Assembly: GCA_023228325.1 (NCBI GenBank)
Contig: JALOBK010000001.1
Coordinates: 1,651,549-1,715,548, forward strand
Origin: a bacterium
Lineage (GTDB): Bacteria > Auribacterota > UBA6266
Direction: 5' to 3'
DNA: 64,000 bases
In this document: piece after piece, positions 15,950 to 25,365 of the stretch
How the letters are laid out: the number at the start of each line of letters is the position of its first letter
Position numbering within the stretch: position 1 is the stretch's first letter
The notes under the pieces: generated by a model
Databases searched by the model: none
Seen by the model: the letters and a program-made list of their open reading frames with translations, nothing else
Told to the model about the DNA's origin: nothing
Translations under genes and position numbers: made by a program

Positions 15950-18005
15950 TAAAAGCGATAAATACCGGGAATTTTTGTATGACATTGATATCCACGGAGA
16001 TCCCGTGAAAATAAAAAAGGACATTGAACGGCTCAGGGATATTATCAATTATCATAATAAGAAATATTATGAAGAGAATGCTCCGGTTATATCAGACGGC
16101 GAATATGACAGACTTTACTCCAGGCTTAAAAAGCTTGAAGAAACATATCCCCGGTTTAAGACAAAAGATTCGCCTACGCTAAAAATAGGCGAAAAAGTTT
16201 CCGGACTTTTCGAAAAAGTAAAACACGAAGTGCCTATGCTGAGCATAGAAAATACATATTCCGAGGAAGAGGTTGGTGCTTTTGATAAAAGGGTCAGAAA
16301 AATTTTAAACATTGATAAAGTTGAATATGAAGTTGAAGTAAAAATTGACGGCATATCGGCTTCTTTGCGCTATGAGCGGGGAAGCCTTATAAGGTGCCTT
16401 TCCAGAGGAGACGGAACCACAGGAGAAAATATCACCCGGAATATGAAAAATGTCGCAGGTGTTCCCGAAAATCTGAAGGGAATGAATGAAGTGGATGTCT
16501 TTGAAGTCCGCGGCGAAGTTTATATGGAGAAAAAAGCCTTTAAAAAGTTAAATGACAGTTTATCGGAGGCGGGAGAAAAATTTGCCAATCCGAGAAATGC
16601 GGCGGCAGGTTCATTAAAACTGAAAGACAGTAATATGGTCAAAGAAAGGCGTTTAAAATTTATAGCCCATGGAGTCGGGTCTGTTTCGGGATTTGATAAG
16701 GACAACCAGTATGACACGATCAGGACATTATCCGCAACCGGGTTTAAAGTCAGCCCGTGCTGTCGAAAAGCGGAATCGGCTCGGGAAATAATGGATGTTT
16801 GCAGGGAATGGGAAAAAAAGAGAGAGGAGCTGCCGTTTGAAATAGACGGCATGGTAATTAAGGTAAATGATTTCTCTATGAGAAAAAAGCTTGGTTCCAC
16901 GGCGAAATCCCCGAGATGGTGTTTTGCGTTTAAATTTGCCGCGCAAAGAGCGAAAACAAAAATCCTGGACATCGAGTCAAGCGTGGGCAGGACCGGAAGG
17001 ATAACTCCTGTGGCAATTTTGGCTCCCGTTCAGCTTTCAGGCACTACCGTGAGCAGAGCCAGTCTTTATAATCAGGATGAAATAGACAGGCTTGATATCC
17101 GGGTGGGAGATACGGTTATAATTGAAAAAGGCGGCGAAATAATACCGAAAGTTATAGATGTATTGAAGGATGAAACACCCGGCCGCGATAAAAACACAAA
17201 AAAATTTAAAATTGATGATATCTGTCCCGTCTGCAAAGGACCGGTTGCAAGGATAGGGGGAGAAGCCGGTTATTTTTGCGAAAATGTAAAATGCAAAGCG
17301 CAGTTAAAAAGGAGAATCGAACATTTTGCTTCAAGGAATGCCATGAATATCGAGGGATTGGGAGAGGCTCTTATCGGTATTATGGTTGATAAAGATATTA
17401 TTAAAGATTTCGGGGATATTTATAACCTGGAAAAGAAAGATATCTCGTCTCTTGAGAGAATGGGCGACAAGTCGGCTGAGAACCTGGTTAACGCTGTAAA
17501 TGAGAGCAAAAAAAAACCTTTCAGGAAAGTCCTTTTTGCCGTCGGTATACGGCATATAGGCGAAAAAGCAGCGGAACAGTTGGCTTCTTTTTTCTCTAAC
17601 ATTGATAATTTGGCCGCGGCAGACAAAGAGAAATTGATGGAGGTTGAGGACATCGGGGATGTTATGGCCGAAAGCATACAGGATTATTTTAAAATAGGTG
17701 AAAATCTACGGGTATTGGAAAAGCTGAAAAAAGCCGGGCTGAATTTTGAAGAACAGAAGGAAACAATGCATTATAAAAAAGAATTTGATGGAAAAACATT
17801 TGTTCTTACGGGAACGCTGGCTTCTTATTCGAGAACCGAGGCTGAAGAACAGATAAAGATGAGGGGAGGTAAAACTTCTTCCGCCGTGGGCAAAAATACG
17901 GACTATGTGATTGCTGGGGAAGGGCCAGGCTCAAAAGCCGGAAAGGCGCGCTCGCTCGGGGTGAAAATATTAACGGAAAAAGATTTTACTGATATGCTTC
18001 GGTGA
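15942..18005 (+). CDS. ligA: NAD-dependent DNA ligase LigA
   Basis: LigA seals nicks in DNA using NAD. The 687-residue protein is complete. The Ia domain (about 20-80) is followed by the adenylation domain with the nucleophile lysine in VEVKIDGISASLRYE near residue 135. The OB fold has RTGRITPVAILAPV. The four-cysteine zinc site is CPVCKGP...CENVKC (about 427-447). Helix-hairpin-helix repeats then precede a C-terminal BRCT domain beginning KTFVLTGTLASYSR. The GTG start at 15942 overlaps the VanZ-like gene by 8 nt. Confidence 0.97.
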   Translation: MNNKSDKYREFLYDIDIHGDPVKIKKDIERLRDIINYHNKKYYEENAPVISDGEYDRLYSRLKKLEETYPRFKTKDSPTLKIGEKVSGLFEKVKHEVPMLSIENTYSEEEVGAFDKRVRKILNIDKVEYEVEVKIDGISASLRYERGSLIRCLSRGDGTTGENITRNMKNVAGVPENLKGMNEVDVFEVRGEVYMEKKAFKKLNDSLSEAGEKFANPRNAAAGSLKLKDSNMVKERRLKFIAHGVGSVSGFDKDNQYDTIRTLSATGFKVSPCCRKAESAREIMDVCREWEKKREELPFEIDGMVIKVNDFSMRKKLGSTAKSPRWCFAFKFAAQRAKTKILDIESSVGRTGRITPVAILAPVQLSGTTVSRASLYNQDEIDRLDIRVGDTVIIEKGGEIIPKVIDVLKDETPGRDKNTKKFKIDDICPVCKGPVARIGGEAGYFCENVKCKAQLKRRIEHFASRNAMNIEGLGEALIGIMVDKDIIKDFGDIYNLEKKDISSLERMGDKSAENLVNAVNESKKKPFRKVLFAVGIRHIGEKAAEQLASFFSNIDNLAAADKEKLMEVEDIGDVMAESIQDYFKIGENLRVLEKLKKAGLNFEEQKETMHYKKEFDGKTFVLTGTLASYSRTEAEEQIKMRGGKTSSAVGKNTDYVIAGEGPGSKAGKARSLGVKILTEKDFTDMLR

Positions 18006-18022
18006 TTTTGCGCGGATTTATT

Positions 18023-18646
18023 ATGATAAAAATCATTAAGATTGTAAATGGCCCGCTCGAAACTAATTGTTATCTGATATTTTGCGCGGATACCCGGCGG
18101 ACGGTAATACTGGATCCGTTTGACTATATGTATGTCGAGGAAATTATCGCTAAAAACGGGTTGGAGCCGGAGATTATCGTGAATACGCACTTTCATGCGG
18201 ATCACACTGCCGGCAACGGGGCATTGAAACGGCGTTTCAATATCCCCATAGCGATTCATGAGGATGACGCCGAGCTGCTTGTTTCCGGTTATAAAATCCT
18301 GGAAATTTACGGCATTAAAACCGAAGCGTCGCCTCCGGCCGATATTCTTTTATCCGAAGGAAAAAAAATCGTATTCGGAGGCGAAAGTATGGATGTCATA
18401 CATACGCCGGGACATTCGCCGGGAAGCATATGTTTGTATTACCCGGAAAAAATACTTTTTTCAGGTGATACATTATTCGCGTCGGGAGTGGGCAGGACAG
18501 ACCTTCCCGGAGGGGATACGGAAAGCCTGAGCTTGTCGGTAAAAACAAAGATATTCGCTTTACCCGGAAGTGTGACAGTCTATCCCGGGCACGGCGGCGA
18601 CACTTCGATAAAAACCGAAAAAAAATACGGAACGGATATTTTGTAA
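18023..18646 (+). CDS. Metallo-beta-lactamase fold hydrolase, glyoxalase II-like
   Basis: The 207-residue protein carries the full metal-binding set: NTHFHADHTAGNG (H-x-H-x-D-H), HTPGHSPGSICLY, FSGDTLFASGVGRTDLPGGD and VYPGHGGDTS. This is the YcbL/glyoxalase II-like subgroup that hydrolyses thioesters or related compounds. Its substrate is unclear. I prefer ATG 18023, where family similarity starts (MIKIIKIVNGPLETNCYLI). A GTG at 18002 overlapping the ligA stop would add 7 residues and cannot be excluded. Confidence 0.88.
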   Translation: MIKIIKIVNGPLETNCYLIFCADTRRTVILDPFDYMYVEEIIAKNGLEPEIIVNTHFHADHTAGNGALKRRFNIPIAIHEDDAELLVSGYKILEIYGIKTEASPPADILLSEGKKIVFGGESMDVIHTPGHSPGSICLYYPEKILFSGDTLFASGVGRTDLPGGDTESLSLSVKTKIFALPGSVTVYPGHGGDTSIKTEKKYGTDIL

Positions 18647-18648
18647 CC

Positions 18649-19602
18649 GTGGCTGACAATAAAATAAAAATTCCGGTTGATACAGTAAGCGAAAAATCAC
18701 ATTCCCTCGTTATACTGGTGAATGAGTTCATAAATTATCTTCTGGTTGAAAGATCTCTTGCCATAAACAGCATTGAAGCTTATAAAGGCGATCTGAAAAG
18801 ATTTATTATTTTCCTTGAAAAGAAAAAGATTGCCGATTTTTCTTCATGCGAGCGCGAAATAATCGTCGATTTTCTGTTAAATGAGAAAAACAGGGGATCT
18901 TCGACATTATCTGTTTCCCGGGCGCTGGTATCAATAAAAATGCTGTTCAGGTTTTTGGTGATGGACAGGTATTTAAAGGAAGATGTTTCGGAAATTATCG
19001 AGTCTCCGAGAATCTGGAAATCCCTTCCGTCAGTAATGAGCGAAAAGGAAGTCACTAAACTGCTGAATTCTGCCAAAGGCGAAGACCCCAATGATTTAAG
19101 AGACAGGGCGATTCTTGAAGTGATGTATGCTACCGGCCTTCGTATAAGCGAAGTGGCTAACCTTAAAACTTGCGATATAAATTTTGAAATAGGCATTCTG
19201 AAGTGTAAAGGGAAAGGCAATAAAGAACGCATCGATCCGATAGGGAAAAGGGCGATAAGCTCCGTTAAAAAGTATATTGAAAAATCCCGCCCTCAGATAG
19301 CATTGTCTTCCTCAAAACTTCCGCCGCCCGAACTTTTCATAACAAGGTTCGGAACAAAATTCACAAGACAGGGTCTTTGGAAGATAATCAAATCCTATGC
19401 GAAAAAAGCGGGCATAAAGAAAAACATAACACCCCATACTTTGAGGCATTCCTTTGCTTCACACCTTCTTGCCAACGGAGCGGATCTGAGGGTTGTCCAG
19501 GAGATGTTGGGCCATGCCGATATATCAACTACTCAGAACTATATTCATGTTGACAGGGAAAGGCTTAAGAATATCCATAAGAAATTTCATCCGAGAGGTT
19601 AG
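18649..19602 (+). CDS. xerD: Tyrosine recombinase XerC/XerD
   Basis: The 317-residue protein has an N-terminal SAM-like core-binding domain (INYLLVERSLAINSIEAYKGD). The catalytic domain has the first arginine in ATGLRISEVANL and H-x-x-R in TPHTLRHSFASHLLANG. LGHADISTTQNYIHV contains the histidine and the nucleophilic tyrosine. Its length and motif spacing match chromosome-dimer resolvases rather than phage integrases. The neighbours are housekeeping genes with no att-like sites. The GTG start follows the hydrolase stop by 2 nt. XerC and XerD cannot be separated by eye. Confidence 0.92.
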   Translation: MADNKIKIPVDTVSEKSHSLVILVNEFINYLLVERSLAINSIEAYKGDLKRFIIFLEKKKIADFSSCEREIIVDFLLNEKNRGSSTLSVSRALVSIKMLFRFLVMDRYLKEDVSEIIESPRIWKSLPSVMSEKEVTKLLNSAKGEDPNDLRDRAILEVMYATGLRISEVANLKTCDINFEIGILKCKGKGNKERIDPIGKRAISSVKKYIEKSRPQIALSSSKLPPPELFITRFGTKFTRQGLWKIIKSYAKKAGIKKNITPHTLRHSFASHLLANGADLRVVQEMLGHADISTTQNYIHVDRERLKNIHKKFHPRG

Positions 19603-19604
19603 CA

Positions 19605-22223
19605 TTGAAATTAATCACAACCCATTTGAATGCCGATTTTGATGCGTTTGCTTCTTTGATCGCGGCTTTCAAATTATATCCTGACGCGGAAATACTGCTG
19701 CCGTCTTCTCTTGACCCGAATGTTGAAGCATTTCTGAACGCTTGTTCTGACAGCCTGAATATTCCGCTTGAGCCTGAAGTAAATGTCGAGGATATCAAAC
19801 AGGTTATACTGGTGGATTCCGCTCCCGGAAGACGGATAGGAGATGTCTATAACTGGATAATATCGGGTAAAATACCGGTTATTGTTTATGACCACCATAA
19901 AATAAAGAAAAAGGAGTGTAATGCAAAATACCATTATTTTCCCTTTGGCGCCACTGTTACGGGGTTATGCCTTGAAATCATGAGAAAAAAGATAAAATTA
20001 AGTGTGACAGAAGCCACAGCGATGCTTCTTGGCATTTATGAGGATACAGGACATTTCAGTTACCTTTCCACAACACCTGAGGATTTTCGGGTTGCGGCTT
20101 TTCTCGTTTCAAGCGGAGCCGATATATCCATGGTGCATTCTTTTCTGGGTTCCGAGCTTGATTCGGCCCAGACAATGCTTTTAAAGGAACTTATAAGCGG
20201 TTCCGAAGAATTTACATTGGGTAATTTCCATATCAATATCGCGTCCGCTTCAATAAATGAACATGTCGCGAATTTAGGCCTTGTTGTCCACAGGCTTCGT
20301 GATATAGAGAATATAAATGTGATATTCGCCTTAATAGAAATGGATAACAGGATACATATAGTCGCCAGGAGCAACGTATCAGTGGTAAACGTTGCCGGAA
20401 TACTGGAAAAATTAGGGGGAGGAGGTCACCCCACAGCGGCTTCTGTTACTTTAAAGAAAGTTATGCTGGTGGAAGCCAAGGAAAAACTTAAAAAAGCGGT
20501 TGCGGGAGAATTATCTCTGCCTGTAAAAGCGGGGGATATCATGCAGAGATATATAAAAAAGGTAAGCCCTCAATCCAGCGTCGAAAAAGCAAAAGAATTA
20601 ATGGTGAGAAACTCAATGGATGAGATACCTGTTGTCCGGAGAGGAAGATTTATCGGTTTTCTTTCAAGACATGATGCCGATAAAGTAATTTTACATGGCT
20701 TAAAGAACAGCAGTGTTGCCGATTATATGACACCTGAAAACCGCGCCGTTGCTGAAAATGCCACCGTTACCGAGATGAAAGATTATATGTTTAAAAACAG
20801 ACATTCGGTTATTCCCGTTGCCGACAACAGGTCCAGGCTTGCGGGATTAATACTGAAAAACGATTTGTTGAAAATATTGCATGAAGAAGATTCGGGTTAT
20901 TGTCTGCCTGTTGAAGCCGGGATAACACCGTCTTTAAGCGATATCAGGGACAGGATTGAAAATATCCCGGCCGCCGATATTAAAAAGATACTGCGTGAAG
21001 CGGGCCGCATTGCGGATGAAATGAAGTGCAATGCCTATATTGTGGGGGGCATTGTCAGGGATATCCTTTTGAAAGTCCCGAATTATGATGTGGACATTGT
21101 CATTGAGGATAAAGGGATAGAATTCGCGTCCCGGCTGGCGAAAAAACTGGGAGGATACTCTGTCCCTCATAAAAAATTTCTGACATCCATAGTTGCGCTT
21201 CCTTCCGGAATGAAGATAGATGTAGCGACCGCGAGAACTGAATATTATGAAAAACCGGGCGCTTTGCCGAAAATTGAATACAGTTCCATAAAAAGCGACC
21301 TGTACAGGCGCGATTTTACCATTAATGCGATGGCGGTGAAAATCAATGAAAACGGTTTTGGCCGGCTGATAGATTTTTTCGGCGGAAGAAAAGACCTCAG
21401 GGATAAAGTGATAAGGGTAATGCATAATTTAAGTTTTGTGGATGATCCCACAAGGATATTCAGGGCAGTGAGGTTTGAACAGAGGCTGGGGTTCGGGATA
21501 GATAAACATACACAGAACCTTATAAGAAACGCGGTTGATATGAAGATGTTTGATAAAGTCGCGTATGACAGGGTAAAAAACGAAATTATTTTGATGCTTA
21601 ATGAGCCAAAGCCTCTTAACGCGATAAAAAAAATGGCGGCGTTCAATGAATTGAGGTTTATTCATCCGTCCATAAAATTCGACAGGAGAGCCGTAAATCT
21701 TTTTAGTAAAACGGAAGAAGCGCTGGCATGGTTTTCTTTTTCTCTCAATAAAAAAGAACCTTTTGCGCGGTGGCTCATCTATTTTATGGGTTTGATAGAC
21801 ACCTTAAGCGTTTCCGAGACAACAGCTGTTTGCGACAGGTTTAAACTGTCTAAAAAATCGAAGGATAAAATATTAAGGTTTAAGAAAGAAGGAGGTGCAA
21901 GAATAAGATATCTGTCGCAGAAAAAAAGCCTGCTGAACAGCGAAATATATTTCAACCTGGCGGTTTATTCGATTGAATTTCTGCTTTTTCTGCTGGCAAA
22001 ATCCGATACGGACACGGCAAAGCAGAGAATCATCAATTTTATCGAAAAACTCAGGAATGTAAAGCTGAGCATTACGGGAAAGACTCTGATAAAAATGAAC
22101 ATTTCCCCGTCTCCTTATTTTAAAGAGGTTTTGGGGAAAATCCTGGAAGCTAAGCTTGATGGTAAACTCAGAACAAAAGAGGAAGAACTTCAATACGCAC
22201 TGAAACTCCTTAAGGAACGCTGA
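19605..22223 (+). CDS. CCA tRNA nucleotidyltransferase / poly(A) polymerase fused to DHH and CBS domains
   Basis: The 872-residue protein has three parts. The first is a DHH/DHHA1 phosphoesterase (about 1-310), with THLNADFDAFAS, DHHKIKKK and the GGGGHPTAAS motif. The second is a pair of CBS domains (about 315-430, with SSVEKAKELMVRNSMDEIPV). The third is a class II nucleotidyltransferase (about 460-872), with YIVGGIVRDILLKVPNYDVD, RRDFTINAMA and DDPTRIFRAVRFEQRLGF. The C-terminal part adds CCA or A to tRNA 3' ends. The DHH part may hydrolyse a small nucleotide or RNA end. The architecture is known in several anaerobes. The start is TTG 19605, 3 nt after xerD. Confidence 0.92.
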   Translation: MKLITTHLNADFDAFASLIAAFKLYPDAEILLPSSLDPNVEAFLNACSDSLNIPLEPEVNVEDIKQVILVDSAPGRRIGDVYNWIISGKIPVIVYDHHKIKKKECNAKYHYFPFGATVTGLCLEIMRKKIKLSVTEATAMLLGIYEDTGHFSYLSTTPEDFRVAAFLVSSGADISMVHSFLGSELDSAQTMLLKELISGSEEFTLGNFHINIASASINEHVANLGLVVHRLRDIENINVIFALIEMDNRIHIVARSNVSVVNVAGILEKLGGGGHPTAASVTLKKVMLVEAKEKLKKAVAGELSLPVKAGDIMQRYIKKVSPQSSVEKAKELMVRNSMDEIPVVRRGRFIGFLSRHDADKVILHGLKNSSVADYMTPENRAVAENATVTEMKDYMFKNRHSVIPVADNRSRLAGLILKNDLLKILHEEDSGYCLPVEAGITPSLSDIRDRIENIPAADIKKILREAGRIADEMKCNAYIVGGIVRDILLKVPNYDVDIVIEDKGIEFASRLAKKLGGYSVPHKKFLTSIVALPSGMKIDVATARTEYYEKPGALPKIEYSSIKSDLYRRDFTINAMAVKINENGFGRLIDFFGGRKDLRDKVIRVMHNLSFVDDPTRIFRAVRFEQRLGFGIDKHTQNLIRNAVDMKMFDKVAYDRVKNEIILMLNEPKPLNAIKKMAAFNELRFIHPSIKFDRRAVNLFSKTEEALAWFSFSLNKKEPFARWLIYFMGLIDTLSVSETTAVCDRFKLSKKSKDKILRFKKEGGARIRYLSQKKSLLNSEIYFNLAVYSIEFLLFLLAKSDTDTAKQRIINFIEKLRNVKLSITGKTLIKMNISPSPYFKEVLGKILEAKLDGKLRTKEEELQYALKLLKER

Positions 22224-22235
22224 GAGAAGTAAATT

Positions 22236-22268
22236 TGTATTTCGAATCTCGTGTTTCGTATTTAAAGT
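22236..22268 (+). repeat. Degenerate ATTTCGAA-type word repeat, copy 1
   Basis: The spacer reads as overlapping near-words, GTATTTCGAATCTCGTG then TTTCGTATTTAAAG. Similar strings occur in the larger copies near 28.6, 31.0 and 41.3 kb. It has no open frame and is not a simple hairpin. Confidence 0.55.
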
Positions 22269-22285
22269 TTGTTCTGTTATAGTCA

Positions 22286-22314
22286 TTGACAAATATTTTT
22301 ACGGTTGATATTCT
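22286..22314 (+). promoter_or_regulatory. Sigma-70-type promoter before the M50 peptidase operon
   Basis: TTGACA (22286-22291) and TATTCT (22309-22314) are 17 nt apart, about 50 nt before the peptidase start. Confidence 0.6.
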
Positions 22315-22363
22315 GTAATCCGTTTAACTACAATATTATGTATATATAAAACAGGGAGGATGG

Positions 22364-23032
22364 ATGTTTATTGTAATCGGTTTGCCGATAATACTGATGT
22401 CGATAATATTTCACGAAGTTGCCCATGGCTGGGCGGCCTATAAATGCGGAGATCCGACGGCTAAAAATGCGGGAAGGCTGACTTTGAACCCGCTTGCCCA
22501 CATAGACCTGCAGGGAACAATCATCATTCCGGGTATATTGATAGCTATGAATTTTCTTACGAAAGCCACTGTTCCGGTTATAGGATGGGCTAAACCGGTT
22601 CCTATAAATCCGGCCTATTTCCGCGACTGGAAAAAGGGAATGGGTATTACAGGGATTGCCGGGCCTCTGACAAATATTGTTATCGCTCTTATCCTTTCTT
22701 TTATGCTGAGGATTTTGTTGATTTCCGGATTTATTTTTAAGGATATGCCCGTGCTTAGTGTTGTGATAGAACAGTTGTCCAAAGCTATCGCTTTTGCGGG
22801 GCTGATAAATATTGTTCTTGCGGTGTTTAATATGATTCCCATCCCCCCTCTCGACGGTTCGAGAGTAGTGGTGTCTTTCCTGCGGCCGGACCAGATTCAG
22901 GGTTATCTGCGTATTGAACCTTATGGGATAATGATAGTATTCGGGCTTATTATTCTCGGAGGATTCAGGATATTGTGGCCTGTCGTTACGCTGCTGTTTT
23001 CGGTTATTTTCGGTGTTCCGATTTCATTTTAA
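22364..23032 (+). CDS. Site-2-protease family (M50B) membrane peptidase
   Basis: The 222-residue protein has about five membrane segments. The zinc-site motif FHEVAHGWAAY is in the first, followed by GRLTLNPLAHID. The third metal ligand lies in FNMIPIPPLDGSRVV. This is the compact SpoIVFB/YdiL-like form without PDZ domains and probably cleaves substrates within the membrane. Such genes commonly stand before trpS and scpAB, as here. AGGGAGG lies 6-12 nt before the ATG. Its substrate is unknown. Confidence 0.9.
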   Translation: MFIVIGLPIILMSIIFHEVAHGWAAYKCGDPTAKNAGRLTLNPLAHIDLQGTIIIPGILIAMNFLTKATVPVIGWAKPVPINPAYFRDWKKGMGITGIAGPLTNIVIALILSFMLRILLISGFIFKDMPVLSVVIEQLSKAIAFAGLINIVLAVFNMIPIPPLDGSRVVVSFLRPDQIQGYLRIEPYGIMIVFGLIILGGFRILWPVVTLLFSVIFGVPISF

Positions 23033-23050
23033 AATGAGGAGTATTTAAAA

Positions 23051-24037
23051 ATGGTTTCGAAAAAAAGGGTTTTAAGCGGTATTCAACCCTCGGGTCGCTT
23101 CCATCTGGGTAATTATTTTGCGATGATAAAAAAGATGGTGGAATATCAGAATAACAGCGAACTGTTTTGCTTTATTGTGGATTTGCACGCTTTAACTACG
23201 GTAAGTGACGGGAATCAACTTTCGGAATACACCAATGAAGCCGCGGTTTCGCTGCTTTCTTTGGGAATTGACCCCCGCATATCCCATCTGTGGGTGCAAT
23301 CCGACATTCCTGAAGTTACGGAACTGGCATGGATATTATCCAATATAACGCCTCTCGGACTGATGGAACGCTGTCATTCTTATAAGGATAAGGTCGCAAA
23401 AGGGATAAAGCCGAACGCGGGGCTTTTTATTTATCCGATACTTATGGCGGCGGACATATTGCTTTTCCGGTCGAATCTTGTTCCCGTAGGAAAAGACCAG
23501 AAACAGCATCTTGAGGTCGCGAGGGATATCGCTTTGAAATTCAATTCTGTTTACGGCGATATCTTTACGGTCCCCGAACCCCTGATTGACAAAAATGTCG
23601 CCGTGGTGCCGGGAATTGACGGACAGAAGATGTCGAAATCCTATGGGAATACGATTGAAATATTTGCTTCGAAAGATGATTTGAGAAAGAAAGTTATGGG
23701 CATAGTGACGGATTCTCAGCCTGTCGAGGCAAGCAAGGACCCCGATAAATGCAATTTGTATAATATTTATAAACTTTTTGTTTCAGGCGAGGAAAATAAA
23801 AAACTCCGGAAAAGGTATACGGACGGCGGATTAAAGTACGGAGATGTGAAAAGAGAACTGTCGGAGATAATATGGGATTATTTTAAAGAGGCCAGGGAAA
23901 AAAGGGAAACCCTTTTACAAGATAAAGGTTATATCGATAAAATACTTAAAGAAGGCGCAAGCAGGACACGGGAAGTAGCGGTTGAAACATTGAAAAGCGT
24001 TAAGAATGCGGCAGGTTTAAGCGTAAGAATGCTTTAA
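23051..24037 (+). CDS. trpS: Tryptophanyl-tRNA synthetase
   Basis: This class I synthetase charges tRNA-Trp. The 328-residue protein has the HIGH-equivalent GIQPSGRFHLGNYFAMIKK near the N-terminus and DGQKMSKSYGN (KMSKS) near residue 196. YPILMAADILLFRSNLVPVG, seen in bacterial TrpRS, confirms the assignment. It starts 18 nt after the peptidase with a weak GAGGAG site upstream and is followed by scpA, a gene order seen in many phyla. Confidence 0.96.
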   Translation: MVSKKRVLSGIQPSGRFHLGNYFAMIKKMVEYQNNSELFCFIVDLHALTTVSDGNQLSEYTNEAAVSLLSLGIDPRISHLWVQSDIPEVTELAWILSNITPLGLMERCHSYKDKVAKGIKPNAGLFIYPILMAADILLFRSNLVPVGKDQKQHLEVARDIALKFNSVYGDIFTVPEPLIDKNVAVVPGIDGQKMSKSYGNTIEIFASKDDLRKKVMGIVTDSQPVEASKDPDKCNLYNIYKLFVSGEENKKLRKRYTDGGLKYGDVKRELSEIIWDYFKEAREKRETLLQDKGYIDKILKEGASRTREVAVETLKSVKNAAGLSVRML

Positions 24038-24057
24038 TTTCAAAAAGGTGTTTTTCT

Positions 24058-24780
24058 ATGGGAGAAGATTACAAGGTCCGGCTCGAGGTTTTTGAAGGCC
24101 CTCTTGATTTACTGCTTTACCTGATAAAGAAGGATGAGGTGGATATTTATGATATTCCGGTAGAGAAAATAACAAGACAATATCTGGAATATCTTGGATT
24201 GATGAAAATGCTTGATTTAACCATTGCCGGCGAATTTCTTGTGATGGCATCCACTCTTATGTATATAAAGTCTATGATGCTGCTTCCTCCGGAAGAAAGG
24301 GTTATAGATGAAGAAGAAGATTCCGTTGACCCCAGGGCAGATCTTGTTAAACAGCTGCTTGAGTATAAGCAGTTTAAGGAATTAGCGGATCATCTTGAGG
24401 AAAGAGAAAAGGAAAGAGTAAATATTTTTTCCAGAGCGGCTTCTGTTTCCGTCGAATCTGAAGGAGTAGAACTGTCAAATGTAAGTATATTTGACCTTAT
24501 CAGCGCGTTTTCTGATATTCTGAAGGGAGCCGGACAGGAGGATCTGCGTGAAATTTTTGAAGATAAATTTACCGTTTCAGACAAAATATCCCATATAACC
24601 GGGGTTTTGAAAAATAATAAGAACGTTAAGTTTTCCGAGCTGTTTGAGAAGACGGCCAATAAAGGCGAGATTGTAGTTACTTTTCTGGCTGTTTTGGAGC
24701 TCATAAGATTAAAAGCCGTCAAAGCCGTTCAGAAAAAACATTTCAGTGATATTTTTATAGAAATGGTGCCAGCTGCTTAA
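24058..24780 (+). CDS. scpA: Segregation and condensation protein A
   Basis: ScpA is the kleisin that bridges the SMC heads in the bacterial condensin. The 240-residue protein opens YKVRLEVFEGPLDLLLYLIK, the family signature, then IYDIPVEKITRQYLEYL and LVMASTLMYIKSMMLLPP. Its C-terminal winged helix (FSELFEKTANKGEIVVTFLAV) would bind the SMC cap. scpB follows after 19 nt. No smc gene lies in the window. Confidence 0.95.
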   Translation: MGEDYKVRLEVFEGPLDLLLYLIKKDEVDIYDIPVEKITRQYLEYLGLMKMLDLTIAGEFLVMASTLMYIKSMMLLPPEERVIDEEEDSVDPRADLVKQLLEYKQFKELADHLEEREKERVNIFSRAASVSVESEGVELSNVSIFDLISAFSDILKGAGQEDLREIFEDKFTVSDKISHITGVLKNNKNVKFSELFEKTANKGEIVVTFLAVLELIRLKAVKAVQKKHFSDIFIEMVPAA

Positions 24781-24799
24781 AAAGCGGAGAAGGGACGAT

Positions 24800-25354
24800 A
24801 TGGAGCAGGTAAACACAAAAGAAAATCTTAAGAATATAGTGGAGGCTGTTTTGTTCGCTTCCGCGGAACCATTGACGATTAGCGACATATTAAAAGCCTT
24901 TGAAAGCGAAGATAATCTGGGGAAAAAGGAAGTGAAAGAAGTGATAGACGCCATCAACGATGAATACAGGAATTCAGGCAAACCTTTCCTGTTTGAAGAA
25001 GTGGCAGGCGGTTTCAGGATGATTACAAGGCCTGAATACGCGGAGTATATAAAAAGGATATACCAGGCCCAGCCGTCCAGGTTGTCAAAGCCTGCCCTTG
25101 AAACGCTGGCCATTATCGCTTACAGGCAGCCGATTATCAAAGCCGATATAGAATCCATAAGAGGGGTTAATGTGGACGGCGTCATAAAAAGCCTTCTTGA
25201 TAAGAATCTTATCAGGATATCGGGCAGAAAAGATGTTGTGGGACGCCCATTTGAATTTTCTACAACCGAGAAATTCCTTGAATACTTTGGCCTTACTAAT
25301 ATCAAAGAGTTGCCCAGGATAGAAGAGTTGAAGCAGTTTTCTTCTTTAAAATAA
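24800..25354 (+). CDS. scpB: Segregation and condensation protein B
   Basis: ScpB dimers bind ScpA in the SMC complex. The 184-residue protein has the two winged-helix domains. Markers are IVEAVLFASAEPLTISDILK at the start, EVAGGFRMITRPEYAEYI in the middle and ALETLAIIAYRQPIIKADIE with RGVNVDGVIKSLLDKNLI in the second domain. It ends with EKFLEYFGLTNIKELP. It lies between scpA and pheA, and a GGAGG Shine-Dalgarno for pheA begins right after its stop. Confidence 0.95.
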   Translation: MEQVNTKENLKNIVEAVLFASAEPLTISDILKAFESEDNLGKKEVKEVIDAINDEYRNSGKPFLFEEVAGGFRMITRPEYAEYIKRIYQAQPSRLSKPALETLAIIAYRQPIIKADIESIRGVNVDGVIKSLLDKNLIRISGRKDVVGRPFEFSTTEKFLEYFGLTNIKELPRIEELKQFSSLK

Positions 25355-25365
25355 CGGAGGGTGTG

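Noticed and set aside
18649..19602. The tyrosine recombinase as the integrase of a mobile element.
   Set aside because: Length, motifs and housekeeping neighbours fit XerC/XerD, and there are no att-like repeats or cargo genes around it.
21245..21646. Long open stretches on the opposite strand of the CCA-transferase, ligA, rpsA and other genes.
   Set aside because: They are complementary shadows of clear protein genes, without family motifs, Shine-Dalgarno sites or sensible composition.
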